Assembly: GCF_034424375.1 (NCBI RefSeq)
Contig: NZ_CP139965.1
Location: forward strand, 5,642,001 to 5,706,000
Length of the DNA: 64,000 nt
From: Paraburkholderia kururiensis
Lineage (GTDB): Bacteria > Pseudomonadota > Gammaproteobacteria > Burkholderiales > Burkholderiaceae
Direction: 5' to 3'
Each line of letters opens with the position of its first letter. Position 1 is the stretch's first letter. Below the pieces are notes generated by a model that was given only the letters and a program-made list of their open reading frames with translations, was not told the origin of the DNA and searched no databases. The position numbers and the translations under genes are program-made. This document shows, in pieces, positions 51,704 through 60,012 of the stretch.

Positions 51704-52567
51704 ATGCAGAGTAGAGACGGATGGATGAGCACGAGGCGCGTAGGGGCGTTCGTGCTCGCGTGGGCGGTGAGCGGCGTGGCGCAGGCGGCATCGCTCTGCT
51801 CGGCGCGCAGCCCGGCGCATCGCGTTGCACTGGTCGAGCTCTATAGCAGCGAGGGTTGCAGCAGCTGCCCACCCGCGGACCGCTGGCTGAGCCAGTGGAA
51901 AGACGGCGGCGCGGCGAGCGGGATCGTACCGCTCGCTTTACACGTCGATTACTGGAACAGTCTCGGCTGGACCGATCGTTTTTCGCAGCACGGCTTCACG
52001 GAGCGGCAACAAAGCCTCACCGAGCGCGCTGGGGGCCATCTCGTCTATACGCCCGAAGTGTTCGTTTCGGGGCGTGAACTGCGTAGCTGGTCGCAAGACA
52101 CGAGTTTCGATGCACGTATCGCGCAGGTGCGCTCGCAGCCTGCCGAGGCCGACGTCACGATCACGCTCGAACCGAAAAATATCGATTCGGCATCCTCAGC
52201 AATGAATTCGGCGGCATTGACGCAACCGATGCGCGCCATGCTCGATGCGCGATTCACGGCCCACGGCGCAGGCGAGCATGGTCCGTTGGAAGCCTACGTT
52301 GCGGTCTACGAAAACGCGCTCACGACGCAGGTGCGTGCCGGCGAAAACAGTGGCGCGACCTTGCATCACGATCGTGTGGTGCGCGAGTGGATCGGCCCCG
52401 TCGCACTCGATGCCGGACACGCGCAAATCAGGCGCGAGATCGACTTGCCGACCGATGCCCGCAACGCACCTCGAGCCTCGCGCGGATCGTTCGGTGTAGT
52501 CGCTTTCGTCGAGGACGCAACGAGCGGCGACGTCCTCCAGGCAGCCGACCTACCTGCCTGCCACTGA
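51704..52567 (+). CDS. DUF1223 thioredoxin-like periplasmic protein
   Basis: A 287-residue protein with a signal peptide (AFVLAWAVSGVAQA, cleaved near residue 29). The DUF1223 signature is VALVELYSSEGCSSCPPADR, with a CxxC thiol pair, followed by LALHVDYWNSLGWTDRFS and VYTPEVFVSG. It has a thioredoxin-like fold and probably a periplasmic redox or assembly role. GGAGCG lies before the ATG at 51704; a second ATG at 51725 is possible. It is followed by a cytochrome b and a molybdoenzyme gene. Confidence 0.85.
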   Translation: MQSRDGWMSTRRVGAFVLAWAVSGVAQAASLCSARSPAHRVALVELYSSEGCSSCPPADRWLSQWKDGGAASGIVPLALHVDYWNSLGWTDRFSQHGFTERQQSLTERAGGHLVYTPEVFVSGRELRSWSQDTSFDARIAQVRSQPAEADVTITLEPKNIDSASSAMNSAALTQPMRAMLDARFTAHGAGEHGPLEAYVAVYENALTTQVRAGENSGATLHHDRVVREWIGPVALDAGHAQIRREIDLPTDARNAPRASRGSFGVVAFVEDATSGDVLQAADLPACH

Positions 52568-52590
52568 CTGGATTTTTCAAGGAGACCGAT

Positions 52591-53247
52591 ATGGCCACAC
52601 CCAACACGAGCGCCCGCGAGTTGCATCGCGACGCGCCTGCCGGGAAAGGCGCGCATCCGCCCGGCGTCATTCATCCGCTGTGGCTGCGCCTCACGCACTG
52701 GCTCAACGCGCTCACCGCGCTGGTGATGATGTTTTCCGGCTGGCGCATCTATAACGCGTCGCCGGTATTCGCGAGCTTCAGTTTCCCGAATGCCGTCACG
52801 TTAGGCGGCTGGCTGGGTGGTGCGCTGCTGTGGCACTTCGCGGCGATGTGGCTGCTCGTTTTCAACGGACTCGCTTATCTCGCATTGAATCTCGCCACGG
52901 GGCGGTTCGCGCGCAAGTACCTGCCGCTCACGCCGCGCGCCATTCTGCGCGATCTTGCGGGCGCGCTTACCGGCAAGCTGTCGCATGCCGACCTGCGCCA
53001 CTACAACGCCGTACAGAGGGCCGCGTATGTGTTCGTCATCGTCGATCTGATCGTGCTCGTGCTGTCCGGGCTCGCCGTCTGGAAGTCGGTGCAGTTTCCG
53101 CTCCTGCGCGACGTGATGGGCGGCTACGACAACGCACGCGTCGTGCATTTCGTCGCAATGTCGTTAATGGCTGCATTCGTCGCCGTGCATCTCGTGATGG
53201 TGGCAATCGTTCCGCGCTCGCTTGTCGCGATGTTGCGCGGGCGTTAA
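52591..53247 (+). CDS. Cytochrome b561-type membrane subunit
   Basis: A 218-residue protein with four or five membrane segments and histidines placed as heme ligands: LRLTHWLNAL, LLWHFAAMWLL, VVHFVAMSLM and AVHLVMVAI. AAGGAG lies before the ATG. It is 11 bases from the molybdoenzyme gene. It probably supplies electrons from the quinone pool to that enzyme, the same layout as MsrQ-MsrP but with a different cytochrome family. Confidence 0.88.
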   Translation: MATPNTSARELHRDAPAGKGAHPPGVIHPLWLRLTHWLNALTALVMMFSGWRIYNASPVFASFSFPNAVTLGGWLGGALLWHFAAMWLLVFNGLAYLALNLATGRFARKYLPLTPRAILRDLAGALTGKLSHADLRHYNAVQRAAYVFVIVDLIVLVLSGLAVWKSVQFPLLRDVMGGYDNARVVHFVAMSLMAAFVAVHLVMVAIVPRSLVAMLRGR

Positions 53248-53258
53248 GGAGAAGCGTC

Positions 53259-54038
53259 ATGAGCATGGAAAACAGGAAGACGGTCGCGAAACTCGACCGC
53301 GAGTCGATTCTCATCGACGCGCGTCGCGAACTCGCCATGCCGGCGCGCCGCGCGTTCGGCAAGCAGTTGATGAGCCTGGGCAGTCTCGTGATGCTGACCG
53401 GCTGCAACGTGACGGACGAAGACTCGGTGAATCACTTCTTGCGTGCAGTTTCGCGTTTGAACGATCGCGCCCAGGCCGCGATCTTCGACCCCTACCGCCT
53501 TGCGCCTACTTACACCGAAGCGCAGATCACGCGGCCGTTTCCGTTCAATGCCTACTACGGCATCGACGAAGTACCCCACGTCGACGCGTCTGCCTACCGT
53601 CTCACGGTAAGCGGTCTCGTTACCGGCAAGCGTGTGTGGACACTGCCGGAACTCTACGCGCTGCCGCACGCCGAGCAGATTACGCGGCACATCTGCGTGG
53701 AGGGCTGGAGCGCAGTCGGACGCTGGGGCGGCACACCGTTTCGCGAGTTTCTGCGGCGCGCAGGCGCGGACACGACGGCGAAGTACGTCGGCTTCAAATG
53801 TGCCGACGACTACTACGAAAGCATCGATATGCCGACGGCGCTGCATCCGCAGACGCTGCTCACGTTCGAGTACGACGGCGAGCGCCTGCCGGCGAAGTAT
53901 GGATTCCCGATGAAATTGAGAATGCCCACCAAGCTCGGCTACAAGAACCCGAAGCACATCGTGGAAATCTTCGTTACTAACACGTTCCCTGGCGGCTACT
54001 GGGTCGATCAGGGCTACAACTGGTTCGGAGGCTCCTGA
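53259..54038 (+). CDS. Sulfite-oxidase-family molybdoenzyme, Tat-type lipoprotein
   Basis: A 259-residue oxidoreductase of the SUOX/MsrP family. The Mo-pterin ligand is C146 in RHICVEGWSAVGRWGG. The N-terminus has RRAFGK (30-35), a Tat-type RRxFxK motif, followed by a hydrophobic core ending MLTGC (cysteine 49), so it looks like a Tat-exported lipoprotein. AAGGAG lies before the ATG. With the cytochrome b it could reduce sulfoxides or oxidise sulfite in the periplasm. Which direction is used cannot be told from the sequence. Confidence 0.88.
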   Translation: MSMENRKTVAKLDRESILIDARRELAMPARRAFGKQLMSLGSLVMLTGCNVTDEDSVNHFLRAVSRLNDRAQAAIFDPYRLAPTYTEAQITRPFPFNAYYGIDEVPHVDASAYRLTVSGLVTGKRVWTLPELYALPHAEQITRHICVEGWSAVGRWGGTPFREFLRRAGADTTAKYVGFKCADDYYESIDMPTALHPQTLLTFEYDGERLPAKYGFPMKLRMPTKLGYKNPKHIVEIFVTNTFPGGYWVDQGYNWFGGS

Positions 54039-54163
54039 CGCGCGCGGGCGGCGACGCGCAGGCGATCGAAGCCGCCCCGGACGGCAGGTGCTTCAGAAAG
54101 CCCGGCTGCGCATGGTGCGTAGCCGGATACACACACCTCATCACAACCCATGGAGTGATCAAC

Positions 54164-54403
54164 ATGAAAACGCTGAAGAAGATGACGATGGCAGTCCTGA
54201 CGATTTCGCTGATGACCGCCGGCGGTGCCGCATTCGCGCAGGAAGCAAGCGGCGCGATGGCCCATGACGCCATGTCCCACGACGCCATGTCTCATGACGC
54301 GATGTCGAAGGACAACATGAAGCACGACAAGATGGCAAAGAGCGACAAGATGAAGAAGGGCGACGCGATGAAGCACGAAGCGTCGGGCGCCATGAGCAAC
54401 TAA
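54164..54403 (+). CDS. Pentapeptide MXKDX repeat protein
   Basis: A 79-residue secreted protein. A signal peptide ends at GGAAFAQ (about residue 25). The mature part is a run of MSHDA/MKHDK-like pentapeptides rich in Met, His, Asp and Lys. GGAG lies eight bases before the ATG at 54164. The family is known from Burkholderia. Met/His-rich composition suggests metal binding or a sacrificial methionine pool, but this is inference. A strong terminator follows. Confidence 0.85.
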   Translation: MKTLKKMTMAVLTISLMTAGGAAFAQEASGAMAHDAMSHDAMSHDAMSKDNMKHDKMAKSDKMKKGDAMKHEASGAMSN

Positions 54404-54458
54404 AGAAGAGGAGGTCAGCGCGACCGACTCGTTGTTTCGGGGCGCGCTGTCATGCAGG

Positions 54459-54487
54459 AGCCGGGGTTTACCCGGCTTTTTTATTTT
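54459..54487 (+). terminator. Rho-independent terminator
   Basis: AGCCGGG (54459-54465) pairs with CCCGGCT (54471-54477), followed by TTTTTTATTTT. It ends the DUF1223-cytochrome-molybdoenzyme-MXKDX group. Confidence 0.9.
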
Positions 54488-54760
54488 GATCGAAAGAAGT
54501 GGTAAGGCATTGCCGAACCGGCAATGAAATGATGCGCCTTGGAGGCGGCTTTTTACATGGTTAAGGTATTTGAACGAGATGTAAATGGAATATTTGTATT
54601 TTGTAATTAATAAGAAAGGCGGCGGTAATGTATTCCGCTGGAGCCGCGTCAAATAAGGCTGTAGCGGCGGCGTTCATGCACGCCACATTAATTGTGACAA
54701 TGGGGCGTTTGGCCTTTCGAGGGATTATTCTAAAAAGTGTATGTTGTCATCAAAAAAAGT

Positions 54761-54789
54761 TTGACCGCCCATTTTGAAGTGACTATCTT
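54761..54789 (+). promoter_or_regulatory. Sigma-70-type promoter of the tonB operon
   Basis: TTGACC at 54761-54766 and TATCTT at 54784-54789 are separated by 17 bases. The transcript would have a leader of about 185 bases before tonB. Confidence 0.5.
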
Positions 54790-54980
54790 TGCACCCCATC
54801 CAGTCCGGCGCGCAACTTTCGGTAAGGCTCTGGAACATGGCGTGCGCTCCCGCAATCATTGTCGGCCGCCATCGCTTCGCTATCGTGCGTCGGGCTCCAT
54901 TGCAGTCGATTAGTACCACTATGTAGTACGGCAGGTGCGGTGGTTACGGAAAAGTGCAGTTCACGCAGGGAGGTGTGAAG

Positions 54981-55688
54981 GTGGTCTCGAAAGTCGAAGG
55001 GCAGTTTCCTGCCGCGGCGGGTCGGCTGGCAGGACAGGGGCGTCCGCGCCAGTTCGGTCGCAAGCAGCAAAGTCCCGCGCGCCGTTTCGGCGGTATCGCT
55101 GCCGTCATCCTTCTGCACGTCGTACTTGTCTATGCGCTTCTCAACGGCCTTGCGACCAAGGTCGTTCACGTCATCCAGCATCCCATCGAAACGAAGATCA
55201 TCGAGCCGGTGAAGCCGCCGCCTCCGCCGCCGCTGCCCGTGGTGCAGCTGCCGCCGCCGAAGTTCGCGCCGCCTCCGCCGCCGTTCGTGCCGCCGCCCGA
55301 GGTGCAGGTGCAGGCGCCGCCGCAGCCCACCATCACGCATCAGGCCACGCCCGTGCAATCTGCGCCGGCCGTTGCGCCGCCGGCACCGCCTGCGCCTGTG
55401 GCCCCGGCCAAGCCCGTGAGCCACGAGATCGGCGTGGTGTGTCCGAACTCGGATCAGGTGCGTGCTTCGATGACGTACCCGAAGGAGGCGCAGGAAAACA
55501 ACATCACGGGCGACGTCCTGATCGAATTCGTCGTGGACCCCGAAGGGCACATCACGAACGAGCGTGTCGCGCAGTCGGCGGATCCGGTTCTCGATCGCGC
55601 TGCGTTCAACACGGTGAGGCGCTTCAACTGCATTTCTCAAGGCCAGGCTGTCCGTGTACAGGTTCCGTTCTCGTTCAACTTGAACTGA
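54981..55688 (+). CDS. tonB: TonB energy transducer
   Basis: A 235-residue protein from a GTG start with GGGAGG seven bases upstream. One N-terminal membrane anchor (FGGIAAVILLHVVLVYALLN) is followed by a Pro-rich periplasmic spacer (PPPPPPLPVVQLPPPK) and a C-terminal TonB fold (YPKEAQENNITGDVLIEFVV, DRAAFNTVRRFNC). It transmits proton-motive force to outer-membrane receptors. It is the first gene of tonB-exbB-exbD-exbD. Two GTG codons upstream could extend it by two or nine residues. Confidence 0.92.
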   Translation: MVSKVEGQFPAAAGRLAGQGRPRQFGRKQQSPARRFGGIAAVILLHVVLVYALLNGLATKVVHVIQHPIETKIIEPVKPPPPPPLPVVQLPPPKFAPPPPPFVPPPEVQVQAPPQPTITHQATPVQSAPAVAPPAPPAPVAPAKPVSHEIGVVCPNSDQVRASMTYPKEAQENNITGDVLIEFVVDPEGHITNERVAQSADPVLDRAAFNTVRRFNCISQGQAVRVQVPFSFNLN

Positions 55689-55766
55689 ACACGCCGCACG
55701 TGCGGTACCGGTAGCGATTGATTAACGAGTCAGGTTGTACAGGTTCAACGGACAAGTGGAGTGGAT

Positions 55767-56666
55767 ATGAACAAGCGTACTCTCGCCGCTCTTGCGGCAG
55801 GCATCGTGATCGCCGCAGGCGCGGTGGATACCTTCGTGGCGCCGCAGGCAGCGTGGGCCCAGGCGAGCGATGCGACAGCTACGGCACAGGCTGCGCCTCA
55901 AACGGCTGCACCCGCTGCCGACCAACCTGCGCCGCCGCCCGCGCCGGCCAGCACCGAAGCGGTCGAGAATCCCTATGGTCTCGGCGCCCTCTGGAAGAAC
56001 GGCGACTTCGTCGCGCGTTTCGTGCTCGGCCTGCTCGTGGTGATGTCGATGGGCAGCTGGTACATCATGATCACCAAGTTCTTCGAACAGTTCCGCGCCA
56101 ACCGCCGCGCGAAGGCGGCCGACGAACAGCTGTGGGCCGCGCCGTCGCTCGCAGAAGGCGCAAAGCAGCTCGAAGAATCGTCGCCGTTCCGCTTCATCGC
56201 CGAGACCGCGATCGAAGCCGGCGAACATCACGACGAAGCGCTGCTCGAAGCCGTGGATCGCAATACCTGGATCGACGTCTCGGTCGAGCGCGCCATCACG
56301 AGCGTATCGAACCGCCTGCAGGACGGCCTCGCGTTTCTCGGCACGGTGGGCTCCACGGCGCCGTTCGTGGGCCTCTTCGGCACGGTGTGGGGCATCTATC
56401 ACGCGCTGACGGCCATCGGCATCGCAGGGCAGGCGTCCATCGACAAGGTGGCGGGCCCCGTGGGCGAAGCGCTCATCATGACGGCCATCGGCCTCGCAGT
56501 GGCCGTGCCCGCGGTGCTCGGCTACAACTTCCTCGTTCGCCGCAACAAGTCGGTGATGGAGCGTGTGCGTGCGTTCGGCGCGCAACTGCATACGGTAGTG
56601 CTGGCGGGCGGCAAGCGCCCGGCGCGCGTCGGCGCCAAGGCGCAGCTCGTCGAACAGGCGGGGTAA
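55767..56666 (+). CDS. exbB: ExbB/TolQ-family proton channel subunit
   Basis: A 299-residue protein. An unusual N-terminal signal-like lead (MNKRTLAALAAGIVIAAGAV to AAWAQA) and an Ala/Pro linker precede a classical ExbB core with three membrane segments: VARFVLGLLVVMSMGSWYIM, GLAFLGTVGSTAPFVGLFGT and LIMTAIGLAVAVPAVLGYNF. The extended periplasmic N-terminus occurs in a subset of ExbB proteins. GGAG lies five bases before the ATG. Confidence 0.93.
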   Translation: MNKRTLAALAAGIVIAAGAVDTFVAPQAAWAQASDATATAQAAPQTAAPAADQPAPPPAPASTEAVENPYGLGALWKNGDFVARFVLGLLVVMSMGSWYIMITKFFEQFRANRRAKAADEQLWAAPSLAEGAKQLEESSPFRFIAETAIEAGEHHDEALLEAVDRNTWIDVSVERAITSVSNRLQDGLAFLGTVGSTAPFVGLFGTVWGIYHALTAIGIAGQASIDKVAGPVGEALIMTAIGLAVAVPAVLGYNFLVRRNKSVMERVRAFGAQLHTVVLAGGKRPARVGAKAQLVEQAG

Positions 56667-56672
56667 CGAGCC

Positions 56673-57095
56673 ATGGCCATGACCGTCGGAGACGCAGAGA
56701 GCGACGAAGTCATCTCCAACATCAACACCACGCCGCTCGTGGATGTGATGCTCGTACTCCTGATCATTTTTCTGATCACGATTCCGGTCGTCACGCACAC
56801 GGTGCCCCTGCAATTGCCGAAGGAGCGTATCCAGCCGCTGCAAACGCAGCCGAAGAGCATCGAGATCGCGGTGAACCGCGATGGCGATTTCTTCTGGAAC
56901 GAAACGCACGTGGACGCGCAGACGCTGCTGGATCGCCTGAAGACCGTATCGGTGCAAACGCCGCAACCCGAAGTGCACGTGCGCGGCGATCAGAGCACCC
57001 GCTACGAGTTCATCGGCCGCGTGATCACGGCGTGCGAGCGCGCCGGCATCGCGAAGGTTTCATTTATCACTGAGCCGCCCGCGCGCGGCGGCTAG
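56673..57095 (+). CDS. exbD: ExbD/TolR-family protein, first copy
   Basis: A 140-residue protein with one membrane segment VDVMLVLLIIFLITIPVVTH, including the proton-path Asp of the INTTPLVDVMLV motif. The periplasmic part ends EPPARGG. It starts six bases after exbB and is nine bases from the second exbD. Two non-identical ExbD proteins suggest a heteromeric channel. Confidence 0.92.
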   Translation: MAMTVGDAESDEVISNINTTPLVDVMLVLLIIFLITIPVVTHTVPLQLPKERIQPLQTQPKSIEIAVNRDGDFFWNETHVDAQTLLDRLKTVSVQTPQPEVHVRGDQSTRYEFIGRVITACERAGIAKVSFITEPPARGG

Positions 57096-57104
57096 GAGTC
57101 GACG

Positions 57105-57533
57105 ATGGGGATGAACGTATCTTCGGGCGGCGGCAGCGAACCGGAAGTGATGGTCGACATCAACACCACACCGCTCATCGACGTGATGCTGGTGTTGCTG
57201 ATCATGCTGATCATCACCATTCCGATCCAGATGCACGCCGTGAAGATGGACCTGCCGGTGGGCAACCCGCCGCCTCCGCCGAAGCAGCCCGAAGTCGTGC
57301 AGATCGATATCGACTTCGACGGCACGACGACCTGGAACGGCACGCTGGTGCCCGACCGCGCGGCGCTCGAAGCGCGGCTCGCGCAGGTGGCGGCCGAGCC
57401 CGACCAGGCCGAGATTCACCTGCGCCCGAACCGGCTCGTGCCGTACAAGGACGTCGCCGCCGTGATGGCTGCGGCACAGCGTGTGGGCGCGACGAAGATC
57501 GGGCTGATCGGCAACGAGCAGTACATGCAGTAG
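57105..57533 (+). CDS. exbD: ExbD/TolR-family protein, second copy
   Basis: A 142-residue protein starting MGMNVSSGGGSEPEVMVDIN. The membrane segment is IDVMLVLLIMLIITIPIQMH in the INTTPLIDVMLV context. The periplasmic part differs clearly from the first copy (PVGNPPPPPKQPEVVQIDID). It is followed, 66 bases later, by a repeat-rich periplasmic protein gene on the same strand. Confidence 0.92.
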   Translation: MGMNVSSGGGSEPEVMVDINTTPLIDVMLVLLIMLIITIPIQMHAVKMDLPVGNPPPPPKQPEVVQIDIDFDGTTTWNGTLVPDRAALEARLAQVAAEPDQAEIHLRPNRLVPYKDVAAVMAAAQRVGATKIGLIGNEQYMQ

Positions 57534-57599
57534 GTGTGGCACGTCACAACAGCAAAGCACACCCAGGCAATTCGCAATCGAAAGAAAGGCAAGGCACCG

Positions 57600-58811
57600 A
57601 TGACTCATCAATGGTTCAGGGTGGCGCCAGTGCGCCGGGCCGCGATCGCGGCCGCCTTCGGCGGACTGTGCGCGCTCGCGGCGCTGCAATCGGCACAGGC
57701 TGCCGACACGTTGCGGCCCGACGTGGCGAAGCCGCTCAACGCGGCGCAGGACCTGTATCGCGCGCACAAGTACAAGGACGCGCTCGCGAAGATCGCGCAA
57801 GCGGCGGCCGTGCCGGACAAGACGCCCTACGAGGACTACATGGTGCTCGAAATGCGCGGCGCCGCGGCGATGGCGGCAGGCGACGACGCAACGGCGGCCC
57901 AGGCCTACGAATCGCTGCTCGGCTCCGGCCGGCTCAGCGCCGAAGACGAACAGCGCACCACGGCCGCGCTCGCCGGCATCTACTTCCAGCAGAAGAACTA
58001 CGCACGCGCCATTGCCACCGCGCAGCGCTACCAGAAGGCAGGCGGTGCGGACCCGCAGATGCGCACGCTGCTCGTGCAATCCTGGTACCTCTCGGGTGAT
58101 TGCGCAAACGTGGTCGCATCGCTGAAGTCGAGCGTCGATGCGCAGACGCGCGCCGGACACGCACCCGAAGAGGCGCAACTGCAACTGCTCGGCACCTGCG
58201 CGCAGCGCGTGAAAGACGACGCGTCGTACCGTGCGGCGCTCGAAAAGCTCGTTGCGTATTACCCGAAGCAGTCGTACTGGGACGACATGTTCCACGCCAT
58301 ACGCGCGAAGTCCGGCTATTCGTCGCGTCTCGACATCGACACGTATCGGCTGCGCCGCGCCACAGGCGCCCTCAACACGCCCGAAGACTACATGGAGATG
58401 ACGCAGCTCGCGATCGTGGCGGGAACGACGGCCGAAGGCAAGCAGGTGATCGATCAGGGCTTCGCGTCGGGCGTGCTGGGTCACGGCGCCGACGCCGATC
58501 GCGAGAAGCGCCTGCAGGCGCTTGCGGCAAAGCGTGCGCAAGGACCGGCGGACAGCGCCAATCCCGTGGTACCCGTCGACGCCGGTTTCAATCTCGTGTT
58601 CGCGGGCCAGGCGAAGCAAGGCATCGAGCAGATGGAAGCCGCCATCAAGAAGGGTGGTCTCGATCATCCGGATCAGGCGCAACTGCATCTGGGCGAGGCG
58701 TATTACATCGCCGGCGAGAAGGCGCGTGCGGTGCAGGCATTCCGCGCAGTGAAGGGCACGGATGGCTCCGCGGATCTCGCAAGGTTGTGGCTGCTCGTGG
58801 CCGCGAAGTAA
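57600..58811 (+). CDS. Tetratricopeptide-like periplasmic protein
   Basis: A 403-residue protein with a signal peptide cut near LQSAQA (about residue 35). The mature part is built of TPR-like helical pairs: AAQDLYRAHKYKDALAKIAQ, TTAALAGIYFQQKNYARAIA, and near the end LHLGEAYYIAGEKARAVQAF. It lies directly after exbD2. A homologous tonB-exbB-exbD-exbD-TPR order is known in other Proteobacteria. It probably has a scaffolding role for the TonB complex or its receptor. Earlier in-frame starts lack a signal peptide. Confidence 0.85.
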   Translation: MTHQWFRVAPVRRAAIAAAFGGLCALAALQSAQAADTLRPDVAKPLNAAQDLYRAHKYKDALAKIAQAAAVPDKTPYEDYMVLEMRGAAAMAAGDDATAAQAYESLLGSGRLSAEDEQRTTAALAGIYFQQKNYARAIATAQRYQKAGGADPQMRTLLVQSWYLSGDCANVVASLKSSVDAQTRAGHAPEEAQLQLLGTCAQRVKDDASYRAALEKLVAYYPKQSYWDDMFHAIRAKSGYSSRLDIDTYRLRRATGALNTPEDYMEMTQLAIVAGTTAEGKQVIDQGFASGVLGHGADADREKRLQALAAKRAQGPADSANPVVPVDAGFNLVFAGQAKQGIEQMEAAIKKGGLDHPDQAQLHLGEAYYIAGEKARAVQAFRAVKGTDGSADLARLWLLVAAK

Positions 58812-58945
58812 TCGTGGGCCGGCTGAACGCTTCACGTTGCCGTATGAGCGTGACTGAAGTGAAGAAGGGGAGATGAAGACGTCGCGAACCGATCGCTGCA
58901 TGCGCAAGTCTGGCTCGGCGCACGCGCGACGAATGGGTTTCACGT

Positions 58946-58980
58946 GGCTTTAAAGCGGCCTATGTTCGCCCTTTAAAGCC
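58946..58980. repeat. 10-bp inverted repeat between TPR gene and regulator gene
   Basis: GGCTTTAAAG and CTTTAAAGCC are perfect complements around a 15-base loop CGGCCTATGTTCGCC. No T-run follows. It could be an operator or an RNA hairpin at the end of the tonB transcript. Confidence 0.6.
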
Positions 58981-59086
58981 GCGGGAAACCCGGCATTTCA
59001 GTGTGCCGACAGGCGAAAGCCCTTAGCCATGCGAAACATGATTTGCTTTTATCAAACAAATTTTGACTACGGGATTGTGTCTTGCT

Positions 59087-59671
59087 ATGGTTTCGCCACT
59101 CGATAACAAGGCACGCGCCGCGGTACACGCTGTGGCGATCGGCAGCAAGATTCGGGCGCTTCGCCACAGACTCCGATACACGCTGGCGGAAACGGCGGAA
59201 GCGGCGGGCATCTCGAAGCCCTTTCTTTCGCAGGTCGAACGGGGGCATGCCACGCCGTCCATCACGTCGCTGGTGGGCATTGCGGAAGCGCTGGGTGTGA
59301 ACGTGCAGTACTTTGTCGAGACACCGAACGAAGCACGGTCGGTATGCCGCGGCGAAGAGTTGAAATTCTTCGGGTTCGCGGATTCGGCGAATCTGTTCGG
59401 ACGCCTGACGAATCTGTCGGACGACCGTAAGCTGGAAGCCATTCTGGTCAGGATGCCGGCGGGACAGCAGCCTTCCGAAGTGACCACGCATGCAGGCGAG
59501 GAGTTCCTGTATGTGGTCCGCGGACAGCTCTCTCTCACGCTGGAAGGCACGACATTCGGATTGCAGGCGGGCGACAGCGCGCATTACGCGTCCACGGTGC
59601 CGCATGGATGGACGAATACGGCCGCTGAAGAAACCGTACTGGTCTGGGTGGGCACGCCCAAGTTGTTCTAG
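59087..59671 (+). CDS. XRE-cupin transcriptional regulator
   Basis: A 194-residue regulator. Residues 20-75 form an XRE helix-turn-helix (TLAETAEAAGISKPFLSQVE) and residues 110-190 form a cupin sensor (THAGEEFLYVVRGQLSLTLE, GDSAHYASTVPHGWTN). These proteins often sense small metabolites and control adjacent uptake or catabolic genes. The ATG at 59087 has no clear Shine-Dalgarno. The gene lies between the TPR gene and the receptor gene, so it may regulate both. Confidence 0.88.
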   Translation: MVSPLDNKARAAVHAVAIGSKIRALRHRLRYTLAETAEAAGISKPFLSQVERGHATPSITSLVGIAEALGVNVQYFVETPNEARSVCRGEELKFFGFADSANLFGRLTNLSDDRKLEAILVRMPAGQQPSEVTTHAGEEFLYVVRGQLSLTLEGTTFGLQAGDSAHYASTVPHGWTNTAAEETVLVWVGTPKLF

Positions 59672-60012
59672 CCGTACGCAATACCCCGTCGTTTTGTGCG
59701 AGCTTCGCTGTGCTCGTGACTTAGGATTGCTGAACTGTAAGTGTTGATTGTCGTGCTCACGTCATGCGTAGGGCGCGCGGCCGGGTATTGCCTGTTTCCG
59801 GCTCTCGCGCATTTAAGTCATGCACACGGCAATAACGCGATCAGACGTAGTGATTGGGTTTTGAAGCGGGAAGTTCTTGCAGTACTTGTTTTTGGCGTCT
59901 GGGTGAAGACGGGTGACCGGGCCTGCGAAGCTTGAATTCGGCGAGCGAAGAGGACGGATAGACCGGTTTGGGATAACAACTTGACCTTATTGACTGGGTA
60001 AAGAAGGGGAAT
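59672..60012. other. 341-base spacer upstream of the TonB receptor
   Basis: No gene was found. It should contain the receptor promoter. The sequence is AT-richer than average and has no hairpin with a T-run. Confidence 0.3.

Larger units (their letters stand above)
54404..54980. other. 577-base AT-rich spacer with tonB promoter
   Basis: No gene was found. The AT content is the highest in this part of the window, mainly at 54535-54625 and 54720-54790. It carries the MXKDX terminator near 54459 and a credible sigma-70 promoter at 54761. A Fur box was searched for by eye and no convincing site was seen. Confidence 0.4.

Noticed and set aside
54535..54625. Fur box upstream of tonB
   Set aside because: The region is AT-rich but no site close to the 19-bp Fur consensus could be aligned by eye.
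59063..59086. Earlier TTG start of the XRE-cupin regulator
   Set aside because: Rare start codon without Shine-Dalgarno; the added eight residues are not typical of the family.
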